Part shown: positions 43,784 through 51,583 of the stretch, piece by piece
How positions within the stretch are numbered: the first letter of the stretch is position 1
How the letters are laid out: each line of letters starts with the position of its first letter
Source of the DNA: an uncultured Prevotella sp.
GTDB lineage: Bacteria > Bacteroidota > Bacteroidia > Bacteroidales > Bacteroidaceae
Direction of reading: 5' to 3'
DNA: 64,000 nt
NCBI GenBank assembly: GCA_934202525.1
Contig: CAKPYB010000007.1
Coordinates: forward strand, 47,110 to 111,109
Translations under genes and position numbers: made by a program
The notes under the pieces: generated by a model
Told to the model about the DNA's origin: nothing
Seen by the model: the letters and a program-made list of their open reading frames with translations, nothing else
Database searches by the model: none

Positions 43784-44041
43784 ATGAAACAAGAAAACAA
43801 CAGAATACAATTACCCCTAGAAGAAATCAAGCTCGCATTCGCTGCTTCATGCGTTGAGGGAGCTGCAAGAAAGCTCGGGGTACCATATATTGAAATATAC
43901 GAAAGAATGAGAAAGGTTGATTTAATCAACAAGTTCATTCTGCCCCACTACGATACGCTCCACACCGAAAGTCGAGAGTATCTTATAGAAGATGTCATTG
44001 AGTGTCTAACTAATTGGGAGAAGAAAGCTTCTCATCAATAA
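43784..44041 (+). CDS. DUF3791-family small protein
   Basis: This 85-aa protein carries the DUF3791 pattern (LAFAASCVEGAARKLGVPYI, then YERMRKVDLINKFILPHYDT, then LHTESREYLIEDVIECL). I chose ATG 43784-43786 rather than the longer frame, because the promoter module lies in the extension. DUF3791 genes usually pair with DUF3990 (ADP-ribosyltransferase-like) toxins, which suggests an antitoxin or immunity role. No DUF3990 gene is present here. Confidence 0.78.
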   Translation: MKQENNRIQLPLEEIKLAFAASCVEGAARKLGVPYIEIYERMRKVDLINKFILPHYDTLHTESREYLIEDVIECLTNWEKKASHQ

Positions 44042-44055
44042 ATACTTAGTATATA

Positions 44056-44307
44056 ATGGAACAGAAAAAATATAAACAGATCAACACAAAGACACCTGAG
44101 ATTCAAGAAATGATTCTCAGCTATCAGATAGGTGGCGTAGCATACGAACTGTCACAGCGCCTGGAAATATCTCCAGCTCTGGCTCTTGACCTCTTCTATC
44201 GCAGCAAGACCTGTGCCCAACTCCACGATAAGCGCACCGGCCTGTATCTCATGAGCAATGGCTACATCGCCGATGATTTCATTTACGAGAAGCAGAGAGG
44301 GTACTAA
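44056..44307 (+). CDS. Second DUF3791-like small protein
   Basis: This 83-aa protein starts 14 bp after the first DUF3791 gene and has a related helical pattern (IQEMILSYQIGGVAYELSQR, then LALDLFYRSKTCAQLHDKRT, then LYLMSNGYIADDF). The two-gene order is the usual front half of DUF3791-DUF3791-DUF3990 modules. The expected toxin gene is replaced by a REP pair. Confidence 0.65.
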   Translation: MEQKKYKQINTKTPEIQEMILSYQIGGVAYELSQRLEISPALALDLFYRSKTCAQLHDKRTGLYLMSNGYIADDFIYEKQRGY

Positions 44308-44342
44308 GCCGCAGTTTTATATCTGAGATACATTGCGCCCCA

Positions 44343-44432
44343 CACGCCCTGAAGGGGCAGAAGCCTCTAGCCCAGGGTAACACCCTGGGTATAAGCGCAA
44401 TCAGCCTTGCGCCCTGTAGGGGCAAAAGCTTT
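44343..44432 (+). repeat. REP copy R4
   Basis: CGCCCTGAAGGGGCAGAAGC, then CTAGCCCAGGGTAACACCCT, a linker, then CGCCCTGTAGGGGCAAAAGC. The inner hairpin differs from R1-R3 (GGGTAACACCC instead of GGGCATCGCCC) but stays paired. Confidence 0.88.
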
Positions 44433-44451
44433 ATGTTTTGTCTGGAGTTTT

Positions 44452-44470
44452 AAAGCTTTTGCCCTTACAG
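44452..44470 (-). repeat. REP fragment R5
   Basis: Only the AAAGCTTTTGCCCTTACAG end is left, inverted relative to R4, making a hairpin with R4's end. It joins directly to the 33-bp repeats. Confidence 0.7.
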
Positions 44471-44474
44471 ACCG

Positions 44475-44560
44475 AAAAGATTTGCGTATTTTCCAAGATT
44501 TTAGCTAAAAAGATTTGCGTATTTTCCAAGATTTTAGCTAAAAAGATTTGCGTATTTTCT
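44475..44560 (+). repeat. 33-bp tandem repeats before the second DUF4143 gene
   Basis: The unit containing AAGATTTGCGTATTTTCC and AAGATTTTAGCT occurs 2.6 times with an exact 33-bp period (GATTTGCG starts at 44479, 44512 and 44545). The last unit supplies the -33 TTTG of the promoter. It shares its period, but not its sequence, with the array before the first DUF4143 gene. Confidence 0.88.
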
Positions 44561-44578
44561 AATATTTTTGTATTTTTG
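44547..44578 (+). promoter_or_regulatory. Promoter of the second DUF4143 gene
   Basis: TTTG (44547-44550), a 20-bp spacer and TATTTTTG (44571-44578) match both boxes, 58 bp before the start codon. Confidence 0.68.
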
Positions 44579-44636
44579 CACCGCCAAAAGGCATAAAATC
44601 AAGAAGTTAAAGATTTCGTAAACAATAGAAAATAAG

Positions 44637-45968
44637 ATGAATAGAATTTTTAAACGAAAACTATATGATAGACTCCTGCAATGGAAGAATACGAGAAAGG
44701 GAGAAACAGCCATTCTCGTAGAAGGAGCACGTCGCGTTGGAAAGTCAACGCTGGTGAAGGAATTTGCTCAGAAAGAGTATGAATCTTATATTCTCATTGA
44801 CTTCAATAAGGCATCCAAGCGAGTTGTTTCACTATTTGACGATTTGATGGACTTGGATTTTATCTTCCTTCAGTTGCAAGCTATATATAATGTTTCTCTC
44901 GTAGCAAGGAAGTCTGCCATCATTTTTGATGAGGTGCAGGCGTGCCCTAAAGCAAGACAAGCCATCAAGTATTTGGTGGAGGATGGAAGGTATGATTATA
45001 TAGAGACGGGTTCTCTTATCAGTATCACTAAAAATACGAAGGGCATTACCATTCCTAGTGAAGAGGAAAGAGTCGCCATGTACCCGTTGGATTACGAAGA
45101 ATTTCGTTGGGCGATGGGAGATACGGCATCAATTCCTTTGCTCAAGCAATTCTTTGATAAACGGCTGATGCTAGGCCAAGCTCATCGAACAAAGATGAGG
45201 GAACTTCGTCTATATATGCTTGTTGGCGGTATGCCTCAAGCTGTAAATGAGTATTTGGAGACAAATAATCTCAGTATGGTAGATTTGGTAAAGCGGGATA
45301 TCATTCGTTTGTATCTAGATGATTTTCAAAAGATAGATCCCTCTCGCAGAATAGAACAGTTATTCTTGAATATTCCTGCCCAGTTGAATCAGAATAGTAA
45401 TCGATATAAACCTTATTCTGTTGTGGGAAGTGTGGATACGGACAAACTCCAAGGACTACTTCGAGAGATGGAAGATAGTAAGACTGTTTTGTTTGCTTAT
45501 CATTCCAATGATCCCAATGTAGGGATGTCATTGCATCAAGACAATTCAAAGTTTAAACTGTTTTGTGCAGATACAGGTTTGTTTGTGACTTTGGCGTTTT
45601 GGGACAAGTCGTTTACGGAGAACGTGATTTATGAGAAACTGTTGAGTGACAAACTTTCTGCCAATCTGGGCTATATTTACGAGAATCTGGTAGCCCAAAT
45701 GTTGACGGCGAATGGTAACAAGTTGTTTTATTATTCGTGGGCTAAAGATGCAACGCATAATTACGAGATTGATTTTCTTTTGTCTCGTGGAGCCAAGATT
45801 TGTCCGATAGAGGTGAAGTCATCTGGCTATAAAACTCATGCGTCGCTAGATGCCTTTTGCGATAAATACTCTAAGGTGGTGTCACAACGCTACTTGTTGT
45901 ATACTAAGGATTTGACGAACGATGGCAATACCTTATTGCTGCCATTCTATATGATTCCACTCATTTGA
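44637..45968 (+). CDS. AAA ATPase with C-terminal DUF4143 domain (second)
   Basis: This 443-aa protein has a Walker A in AILVEGARRVGKSTLVKEFA and a Walker B in SAIIFDEVQACPKARQAIKY. ETGSLISITKNTKGITIPSE, YMLVGGMPQAVNEYLETNN, and a C-terminal nuclease-like core follow (YEIDFLLSRGAKICPIEVKS). Overall it is a distant paralogue of the gene at 42,379, with a different operator array. It is a single gene. The region after it contains decayed fragments. Confidence 0.88.
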   Translation: MNRIFKRKLYDRLLQWKNTRKGETAILVEGARRVGKSTLVKEFAQKEYESYILIDFNKASKRVVSLFDDLMDLDFIFLQLQAIYNVSLVARKSAIIFDEVQACPKARQAIKYLVEDGRYDYIETGSLISITKNTKGITIPSEEERVAMYPLDYEEFRWAMGDTASIPLLKQFFDKRLMLGQAHRTKMRELRLYMLVGGMPQAVNEYLETNNLSMVDLVKRDIIRLYLDDFQKIDPSRRIEQLFLNIPAQLNQNSNRYKPYSVVGSVDTDKLQGLLREMEDSKTVLFAYHSNDPNVGMSLHQDNSKFKLFCADTGLFVTLAFWDKSFTENVIYEKLLSDKLSANLGYIYENLVAQMLTANGNKLFYYSWAKDATHNYEIDFLLSRGAKICPIEVKSSGYKTHASLDAFCDKYSKVVSQRYLLYTKDLTNDGNTLLLPFYMIPLI

Positions 45969-46000
45969 TGGTAATATTCTTACGAAGATTTTGGCAATAG

Positions 46001-46159
46001 GCCCACTCCGTAGAAGATCTCCCAGAAGATTATCTCCCTACCGAAGATTCTTATTATGATTTTGAGCCAGAAGATGTGAACAAGGAGAACTTATCCATAG
46101 CAGAAATGAGCGGTAAGAAACTCGACTGGTTCCGCAAGGTCTGTGCAGCAGTACTCTAG
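46001..46159 (+). pseudogene. Fragment of an unidentified acidic-tail protein
   Basis: An open frame without a start codon reads VEDLPEDYLPTEDSYYDFEP, then EMSGKKLDWFRKVCAAVL and a stop. The last part (about 45 bp, AGAAATGAGCGGTAAGAAAC onward) recurs at 51,883-51,925 beside a nucleotidyltransferase gene. It appears to be the 3' end of a lost gene. I cannot name the family. Confidence 0.5.
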
Positions 46160-46179
46160 TCACTCTTTCCGATTGTTGA

Positions 46180-46303
46180 CAAATCGTCCGCAAGTTGCGG
46201 ACGAATTCACAGATAGCACAATAATCCTTGATATTCAACAAGTTGCTGTCAACAAGCAAAATCGTCAACAGCCTGTTGACGATTTCAAATTATTGGTTCC
46301 TAA
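46180..46303 (+). pseudogene. YhcG/DUF1016 linker remnant with two palindromes
   Basis: The translation DIQQVAVNKQNRQQPVDDFK parallels DIQRVGDQKQNRLHGVDDFK in the YhcG gene at 50,233. Two perfect palindromes are present: TCGTCCGCAA/TTGCGGACGA (46184-46204, 1-nt centre) and AAATCGTCAACAG/CTGTTGACGATTT (46259-46285). Only this linker part of the gene is left; it is cut by REP R6. Confidence 0.7.
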
Positions 46304-46310
46304 CTCTAGT

Positions 46311-46418
46311 TCCACATGTGGTTCAGGTACGGGCTGAAGGCCCAGAAGCTCCTAGCCCAGGGCATCGCCCTGGGTACACCAGCAATCACACCTACGCCCT
46401 GAAGGGGCAAAAGCTTTA
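46311..46418 (+). repeat. REP copy R6
   Basis: This copy carries the outer flank (CACATGTGGTTCAGGTACGG), then GGGCTGAAGGCCC, CTAGCCCAGGGCATCGCCCT and CGCCCTGAAGGGGCAAAAGC. It ends 22 bp from the stop of the first Vsr-like gene. Confidence 0.88.
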
Positions 46419-46439
46419 AAAATTCCGTGTAATCCCTGC

Positions 46440-46949
46440 CTATTTCTCTCGCCTTTCCACCTCCGGCTCCGCCGCCATTACCGGCTCATCTTCCGGCAGC
46501 ACATACCTCTTCACCTGAATATCGTTCAGGTAGATATGGTTCAGCGTAAAGGCGAGCGCCTCCAGCGTCTTCTCCCTTACCGCCGGCTTCAGTTCACATT
46601 CCCATATCACGATGGTATGCCATCCCATTTCAGCCAGCCGGTGCAGCACCTCATGGTCCCTCTCCCGGTTTCTCCTGATCTTCTCCATCCAGAATCCGGT
46701 GTTCGATTTCGGCACCACATAATATTTGCACCCCTCATGTCCGTGCCAGAAGCACCCGTTCACCAGAATACAGGTGCGATATTTCCTCAGCACGATGTCC
46801 GGCTTGCCCGGCAACCGCGGATGATTGAGCCGATACCTGAATCCCCTACTCCACAGAAATTTCCTGACAAGAATCTCCGGTTTGGTATCCCTGCCTCTTA
46901 TTGCCGCCATATTGTTGTGGCGCTGTTCTATGGTCAAACGGTCCGACAT
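46440..46949 (-). CDS. Vsr-like very-short-patch-repair endonuclease, copy A
   Basis: This 169-aa protein matches Vsr, which nicks 5' of T in T:G mismatches arising from 5-methylcytosine deamination. It shows RSRNMAAIRGRDTKPE-like RHNNMAAIRGRDTKPEILVR, GFRYRLNHPRLPGKPDIVLR (catalytic Asp of PD), ILVNGCFWHGHEGC (catalytic His, zinc-site residues), and FWMEKIRRNRERDHEVLHRL. WHTIVIWECEL follows. The final ~20 residues (EPVMAAEPEVERREK) are an extra tail. Four copies occur within 9 kb. This one has a variant C-terminal block (YLNDIQVKRYVL). Confidence 0.92.
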   Translation of the reverse strand: MSDRLTIEQRHNNMAAIRGRDTKPEILVRKFLWSRGFRYRLNHPRLPGKPDIVLRKYRTCILVNGCFWHGHEGCKYYVVPKSNTGFWMEKIRRNRERDHEVLHRLAEMGWHTIVIWECELKPAVREKTLEALAFTLNHIYLNDIQVKRYVLPEDEPVMAAEPEVERREK

Positions 46950-46994
46950 ACTCTTTATTTACAAATACATCTTTTAACGTAACTTAGAAATAAA

Positions 46995-47024
46995 AACGAG
47001 GTCACTCTTACCAGCAACCTCGTT
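46995..47024 (-). terminator. Terminator after the Rpn fragment
   Basis: On the minus strand AACGAGGT (47017-47024) pairs with ACCTCGTT (46995-47002), followed by a TTTATTT tract. Confidence 0.7.
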
Positions 47025-47030
47025 CAAATA

Positions 47031-47303
47031 TTAGTTGAGTTTTAAAATATCCTCCTTGGCAAGCCCTGTATATCTTGCAATTTTATCAATAGGCTCGTTT
47101 TCCATCAGCATATTCTTAGCTACTTCAATTTTAGCCTCTATGATAGCTCCTTTATATGCAGCAATGTTATCACGCATCACCTTGATACTTTCATCATATT
47201 TTTCACGGTCTTCCTTACTGAGTGCAGTGATATCCGCTATTTCAGCCAGTTTCTGGAAGAGTTCATTTTCTGCCAAAGAAGGTATTTTGTCCAATATACT
47301 CAT
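47031..47303 (-). pseudogene. C-terminal part of an Rpn-family nuclease
   Basis: The 90-aa frame from ATG 47301-47303 (MSILDKIPSLAENELFQKLA) corresponds to the last third of Rpn/PDDEXK-transposase proteins, as in the intact copy at 52,954 (compare LAEIADITALSKEDREKYDE with LAEIADSKTLTKEEQEKYDN). The N-terminal nuclease domain is missing. It may still make a short protein, but it is probably a remnant. Confidence 0.65.
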
Positions 47304-47357
47304 ATTATTTAATTCTATTAAAAGAAACAATTCTTATATCAATTAACACCATTCATT

Positions 47358-47442
47358 GGCAAAATTAATCTTTTCTCATGAAAACACAAAAGAAAAAGCC
47401 CAAAAACTTGCAGAAAAGAGAAATATTGCTTATTTTTGCAGC
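47358..47442 (+). promoter_or_regulatory. Shared promoter module, copy P2
   Basis: Same module as P1 (AAAATTAATCTTTTCTCATG to GAAATATTGCTTATTTTTGC). The -7 box is TATTTTTG (47432-47439), 20 bp before the YhcG pseudogene start. Confidence 0.7.
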
Positions 47443-47460
47443 AAATAAAAAGAAAGAACG

Positions 47461-47850
47461 ATGGCAAAGGAAAATATAAGCTTAAATGTTCCGCAAGCTG
47501 CGGACGATTTCAAGATGCTTTTTCCCATTCCTTGGGATCATCATCGCCGTATCATCGATAAATGTAAGGGCGATATGGACAAAGCCCTGTTCTTCGTAAG
47601 AAAGACTTGGGAGAACAATTGGGGACGTGACGCTCTTCTCAACTGGCTTGATACCGACCTTTATGAGCGTGACGGCAAAGCCATCACAAACTTCCAATCC
47701 ACGCTCCCTGCTGTGCAGAGTGACTTAGCGCAACAGATAACAAAAGACCCTTATCAGATCATACAAGGAACCGATGGGAATATCAGAATATCAACTATCC
47801 AAACTCTTTCCGAAAGACTTTAAGTCTTCTATGCCGACTAAAAGGTTCGA
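47461..47850 (+). pseudogene. YhcG/DUF1016 nuclease, doubly deleted
   Basis: The start MAKENISLNV matches the YhcG gene at 50,233. The sequence then jumps to PQAADDFKMLFPIPWDHHRR and continues to ITKDPYQ. From there a second deletion fuses in another frame to the gene's 3' end (nucleotides CATACAAGGAACCGATGGGA), giving a stop at 47823. The N-terminal domain and nuclease core are lost. It retains one palindrome (TCCGCA/TGCGGA, 47490-47504). Confidence 0.85.
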
Positions 47851-47910
47851 CCACTTTAAAGCGGATTTGCTATCCGCAGCCGTAGGCTTTTCATATTGAT
47901 ATCTTACGTA

Positions 47911-49017
47911 TCAATCCTTAGTCTCCTTTATATCAGAAAGCGTTGCTTCAATATCTTCGATTGTAGGCAACTGGCTTTGTATGTTTTCAGGCATGAGCTT
48001 AGACAACTGATATTCGGAGATGCCTATTGGCTGATTGGTTGATTCAAGAGCATATTGAGCCATCACATTGTTCTTGGTTTTGCAGATAAGCAATCCAATT
48101 GTAGGGTTGTCAGTAGGCTTCTTTTTTATATGATTTACAGCACTTATATACATCCCCAACTGTCCCAAATGTTCAGCTTTGAATTTTGTAATCTTCAGTT
48201 CTACGACAACATAACAGCGCAGTTCCAAGTGATAGAAAAGCAAGTCGGGATATACAGTGTCTCCCCCTACTTGTAGAGGAACTTGACTTCCAACAAAAGC
48301 AAAACCTGTACCCAATTCAAGCAAAAAGCGTGTTACATTTTGGGTAAGTCCTTGCTCCAATTCTCGCTCCCGATACTCACCGTCAAGTGTGAGGAAATCG
48401 AAATTATAAGGGTCTTTCAATGTTTGTGCTGCTAATTCGCTTTGAGAATCCGCCAGCAGCTTGTTAAAGTTATTCACAGCCTTTCCCTGTCGCTCATACA
48501 GATTAGTGTCAAGGAAATTAAGCAGAACAGCACGACTCCAACCATTTTCTACGGTCTTATTCAGATAGAACACAGCACGGTTAACATCCTTACATTGCGA
48601 TATGATATACAGATGATGCCCCCAAGGAACGGAGAAGAATACGTCCTCGTTTATTTGGGCAACAGGTTGTTGCCCATGTCCTTTTTGTAATTGTGCAACA
48701 ACTTGTTGCACAATTATATTTCCTTGATTATAAAAGAGATACCATTGCCTAATGTATTGTAGATTCCTGTATGAAAGCCCTTTCATATCTGGAAACTCCG
48801 CCATAAGTTCACGGCTCAATTCTTTGAGCCAGCCATCGCCCCAAGATGCAGATTTCTGCTTTTCACAGATGTCTGCACCCATACGCCAATAAAGGCGGAG
48901 CAATTCTGTGTTAACCTTGATTGCCGCCTTAACCTGTGCATGGCGTATATCTTTCTTCAACTGCGAAACCCAACTTTTGAACTCGCTGTTTCCTGCCAAT
49001 GTCATATTTCCTGCCAT
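47911..49017 (-). CDS. YhcG/DUF1016-family nuclease
   Basis: This 368-aa protein has an N-terminal DUF1016_N helical domain (about 8-115: FKSWVSQLKKDIRHAQVKAA, INTELLRLYW-like VNTELLRLYWRMGADICEKQ). A Q-rich linker built from two DNA palindromes follows (about 118-145), then a C-terminal PD-(D/E)XK domain (about 160-350) with VYPDLLFYHLELRCYVVVEL (D..E-x-K) and NPTIGLLICKTKNNVMAQYA. Related proteins associate with restriction loci and toxin-like systems. It lies 42 bp after a small helical-protein gene on the same strand, likely one operon. Confidence 0.88.
   Translation of the reverse strand: MAGNMTLAGNSEFKSWVSQLKKDIRHAQVKAAIKVNTELLRLYWRMGADICEKQKSASWGDGWLKELSRELMAEFPDMKGLSYRNLQYIRQWYLFYNQGNIIVQQVVAQLQKGHGQQPVAQINEDVFFSVPWGHHLYIISQCKDVNRAVFYLNKTVENGWSRAVLLNFLDTNLYERQGKAVNNFNKLLADSQSELAAQTLKDPYNFDFLTLDGEYRERELEQGLTQNVTRFLLELGTGFAFVGSQVPLQVGGDTVYPDLLFYHLELRCYVVVELKITKFKAEHLGQLGMYISAVNHIKKKPTDNPTIGLLICKTKNNVMAQYALESTNQPIGISEYQLSKLMPENIQSQLPTIEDIEATLSDIKETKD
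48656..48715. repeat. Two palindromic elements inside the YhcG coding sequence
   Basis: TGGGCAACA/TGTTGCCCA (48656-48676, 3-nt centre) and a 27-bp element (48689-48715, arms AATTGTGCAACAA and its complement, 1-nt centre) encode the Q/V-rich linker. They share the GCAACA...TGTTGC core with palindromes in the other YhcG gene and remnants, but have different outer arms. Confidence 0.85.
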
Positions 49018-49059
49018 ATTCTATGTCTTTTTTAATGATCGATTTGAGCATTTCCGTAT

Positions 49060-49269
49060 TCACTTTGGCAAATCCATATTATTGATTTCGTCAAGTCTTT
49101 TCTGGTCAAGCACGCCCGAATTCCAAAGTTCATTCAGAGATTCATCCATTTTCTTTGAATAATAAGAATACAACAATTCCTTCAATTCTTCCAAACCTTT
49201 CTGAGAATCATCTACTTGAAACATTTGCAAGAGGTGTACTTGTGTACTATTCAATACCGTTGCTGCCAT
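49060..49269 (-). CDS. Small helical protein upstream of YhcG (antitoxin-like)
   Basis: This 69-aa protein (MAATVLNSTQVHLLQMFQVD, then KKMDESLNELWNSGVLDQKR) resembles small Bacteroidales proteins that I recall upstream of PIN-family toxins. I chose ATG 49267-49269 because a full promoter occupies the upstream extension. It is followed by the YhcG nuclease gene, suggesting an antitoxin or regulatory partner role. A near-identical copy is fused to a HigA fragment at 54,045. Confidence 0.65.
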   Translation of the reverse strand: MAATVLNSTQVHLLQMFQVDDSQKGLEELKELLYSYYSKKMDESLNELWNSGVLDQKRLDEINNMDLPK

Positions 49270-49302
49270 AACCTTCACATTAAAACGTTCTACATTTTTC
49301 TG

Positions 49303-49384
49303 CAAATTTACATTTTTCCTTTGAAAACACAAAAGAAATCCCTTAAAAACTTGCAGAAAAGAGAAATATTTCATATATTTGCAG
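49303..49384. promoter_or_regulatory. Shared promoter module, copy P3, with a minus-strand promoter
   Basis: On the minus strand TTTG (49330-49333), a 19-bp spacer and TAAATTTG (49303-49310) drive the small helical gene. On the plus strand the module also carries CTTG-N20-TATATTTG (about 49,350-49,382), but no gene follows on that side before R7, so one promoter of a divergent pair seems orphaned. Confidence 0.7.
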
Positions 49385-49440
49385 AAGAAATTCTCTAATT
49401 CTCTAATTCTTGACTAAAAATGATAATAGCTAGTTGATAG

Positions 49441-49546
49441 TTCCGCATGTGGTTCAGGTACGGGCTGAAGGCCCAAAAGCTCCTAGCCCAGGGTAACACC
49501 CTGGGTATAAGCGCAATCAGCCTTGCGCCCTGTAAGGGCAAAAGCC
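49441..49546 (+). repeat. REP copy R7
   Basis: This copy has the outer flank CGCATGTGGTTCAGGTACGG, the GGGTAACACCC inner hairpin and CGCCCTGTAAGGGCAAAAGC. It ends 24 bp from the Vsr copy B stop. Confidence 0.88.
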
Positions 49547-49569
49547 TAAAAAATCCGTGTAATCCGTGC

Positions 49570-50079
49570 CTATTTCTCTCGCCTTTCCACCTCCGGCTCC
49601 GCCGCCATTACCGGCTCATCTTCCGGCAATTCATATCTTCTGATATGATGATCTTCCAGATAGATATGGTTCAGCGTAAAGGCGAGCGCCTCCAGCGTCT
49701 TCTCCCTTACCGCCGGCTTCAGTTCACATTCCCATATCACGATGGTATGCCATCCCATTTCAGCCAGCCGGTGCAGCACCTCATGGTCCCTCTCCCGGTT
49801 TCTCCTGATCTTCTCCATCCAGAATCCGGTGTTCGATTTCGGCACCACATAATATTTGCACCCCTCATGTCCGTGCCAGAAGCACCCGTTCACCAGAATA
49901 CAGGTGCGATATTTCCTCAGCACGATGTCCGGCTTGCCCGGCAACCGCGGATGATTGAGCCGATACCTGAATCCCCTACTCCACAGAAATTTCCTGACAA
50001 GAATCTCCGGTTTGGTATCCCTGCCCCTTATTGCCGCCATATTATTATGGCGCTGTTCTATGGTCAAACGGTCCGACAT
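49570..50079 (-). CDS. Vsr-like endonuclease, copy B
   Basis: This 169-aa protein is identical in nearly all positions to copy A: GKPDIVLRKYRTCILVNGCF, HGHEGCKYYV and WHTIVIWECEL are intact. Differences from A are concentrated in one C-terminal block (YLEDHHIRRYELPEDEP), which copy D shares. The 5' flank differs from A beyond about 10 bp, while the 3' flank (REP R7) is shared, so the duplicated unit is REP plus gene. Confidence 0.92.
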   Translation of the reverse strand: MSDRLTIEQRHNNMAAIRGRDTKPEILVRKFLWSRGFRYRLNHPRLPGKPDIVLRKYRTCILVNGCFWHGHEGCKYYVVPKSNTGFWMEKIRRNRERDHEVLHRLAEMGWHTIVIWECELKPAVREKTLEALAFTLNHIYLEDHHIRRYELPEDEPVMAAEPEVERREK

Positions 50080-50128
50080 ATTACTCTTTCTTTAAAGGAT
50101 TTCTTCAATCCATCCACTATTTTTCATC

Positions 50129-50213
50129 CGCAAAATTAATCTTTTCTTACGAAAAGCCAAAAGAAATCCCCCAAAAACTTGCAGAAGAGAGAAATATTTC
50201 ATATATTTGCAGG
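50129..50213 (+). promoter_or_regulatory. Shared promoter module, copy P4, with YhcG promoter
   Basis: CTTG (50178-50181), a 20-bp spacer and TATATTTG (50202-50209) lie 24 bp before the YhcG start at 50,233. The module continues upstream through AAAATTAATCTTTTCTTACG. Confidence 0.75.
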
Positions 50214-50232
50214 CAGATAAAAAGGAAAAAAG

Positions 50233-51384
50233 ATGGCAAAGGAAAATATAGACTTATCAGTAGTCCTTCATAATGACAGCGACTATAAGGACTGGCTCGT
50301 AGAACTCAAGGAACGATTCTATAGCCATCGCCTTAAGGCATCTTGCGCTACCAATGGCTACCTGTTAGACTTCTATTGGAAGCTGGGACGAGACATTGAA
50401 GCTAAGCAATATACCAATACTTACGGTTCTGGCTTTTACAAGAATCTTAGCCAGGACTTGAAGAATGAAATGCCGGGAGTGAAGGGTTTTTCGCCAACCA
50501 ACTTGAAGTACATGAGCTACTTTTATAAGCTCTATGCTCCATTGTTGGCAAATCGTCAGCAACCTGCGGACGATTTTGAAGAGGACTTGTATAAAACAGA
50601 TATTCAGCGAGTTGGAGATCAAAAACAAAATCGTCTACACGGTGTAGACGATTTCAAAATTCTATTCTTTATTCCATGGTTTCATCATCAACGTATCATC
50701 GACAAATGCAAGGATGATATGGACAAAGCCTTGTTCTTCGTAAGAAAAACTTGGGAGAACAATTGGGGACGTGACGCTCTTCTCAACTGGCTTGATACAG
50801 ATCTTTATGAGCGTAACGGCAAGGCAATCACCAACTTCCAGTCCACGCTTCCTGCCATACAGAGTGACTTAGCGCAACAGATAACAAAAGACCCTTATCA
50901 GTTGGATTTCCTTAATCTAAGGGAGAAATATGACGAGCGTGACATTGAGAATGAATTGGTGAACAACGTTACTCGTTTTCTTTTGGAACTCGGAAAGGGA
51001 TTTTCCTATATGGGCAGACAATTTCGTTTGGAAGTAGGTCAGCAGGAGTTCTTCCCCGATTTGCTTTTTTACAATGCCCACCTCCACGCCTATGTGGTCG
51101 TTGAGCTAAAAGCCCAGTCGTTCCGTCCATCATTCTTGGGGCAACTGAGTTTCTATGTATCAGCCATTAACCATCAGTTCAAGACCGATATAGACAACCC
51201 GACCATCGGTTTGCTCATCTGCAAGGACAAGGACAATGTGGTGGCGAAATACGCCTTAGAGTCATACAAGGAACCGATGGGAATATCAGAATATCAACTG
51301 TCCAAACTCTTCCCGAAAGACTTCAAGTCTTCCATGCCGACTATAGAGGAATTGGAAAAGGGTTTGAAAGATAATCGAGAATAG
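50233..51384 (+). CDS. YhcG/DUF1016-family nuclease (second, full length)
   Basis: This 383-aa protein has DUF1016_N (about 10-105: YKDWLVELKERFYSHRLKAS, FSPTNLKYMSYFYKLYAPLL). A ~45-residue linker with two palindromes follows (QQPADDF ... LHGVDDF). The C-terminal nuclease domain shows FIPWFHHQRIIDKCKDDMDK, FFPDLLFYNAHLHAYVVVEL with K, and NPTIGLLICKDKDNVVAKYA. It is not closely related to the YhcG at 47,911 in the N-terminal half but is the parent type of the pseudogene at 47,461. It probably acts in anti-phage or DNA-damage contexts. Confidence 0.88.
   Translation: MAKENIDLSVVLHNDSDYKDWLVELKERFYSHRLKASCATNGYLLDFYWKLGRDIEAKQYTNTYGSGFYKNLSQDLKNEMPGVKGFSPTNLKYMSYFYKLYAPLLANRQQPADDFEEDLYKTDIQRVGDQKQNRLHGVDDFKILFFIPWFHHQRIIDKCKDDMDKALFFVRKTWENNWGRDALLNWLDTDLYERNGKAITNFQSTLPAIQSDLAQQITKDPYQLDFLNLREKYDERDIENELVNNVTRFLLELGKGFSYMGRQFRLEVGQQEFFPDLLFYNAHLHAYVVVELKAQSFRPSFLGQLSFYVSAINHQFKTDIDNPTIGLLICKDKDNVVAKYALESYKEPMGISEYQLSKLFPKDFKSSMPTIEELEKGLKDNRE
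50550..50654. repeat. Two palindromic elements inside the second YhcG gene
   Basis: Element one is at 50550-50576 (arms AAATCGTC(A)GCA and TGC(G)GACGATTT, one mismatch). Element two is at 50628-50654 (arms AAATCGTCTACAC and GTGTAGACGATTT, perfect 13 bp, 1-nt centre). Both encode ...DDF at their ends. The outer GTC/GAC arms are conserved while the inner bases change on both sides together. Confidence 0.85.
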
Positions 51385-51410
51385 CTTTGGCTACTAATTT
51401 GAGCCCCCTT

Positions 51411-51563
51411 ACGGGCTGAAGGCCCAAAAGCTCCTAGCCCAGGGTAACACCCTGGGTATAAGCGCAATCCGCCTTGCGCCCTGAACCAACGGTCACCGGC
51501 GCGTAGCGGAATTGAAAATCGCTGGCCGAAGGGTAAAGCAAAGGTAAAGGGCAAAAGCTTTAA
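51411..51563 (+). repeat. REP copy R8 with a ~60-bp insertion
   Basis: The copy runs normally to CGCCCTG, is interrupted by about 60 bp (ACCAACGGTCACCGGCGCGT onward) and resumes with AGGGCAAAAGCTTT. It ends 21 bp before the MNT start codon. Confidence 0.82.
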
Positions 51564-51583
51564 AAAATATAAGGATATTAAGA

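Noticed and set aside
49447..50139. 230-codon plus-strand ORF across REP R7 and Vsr copy B
   Set aside because: Formed by translation of the REP and the antisense strand of the Vsr gene; the same happens at the other copies.
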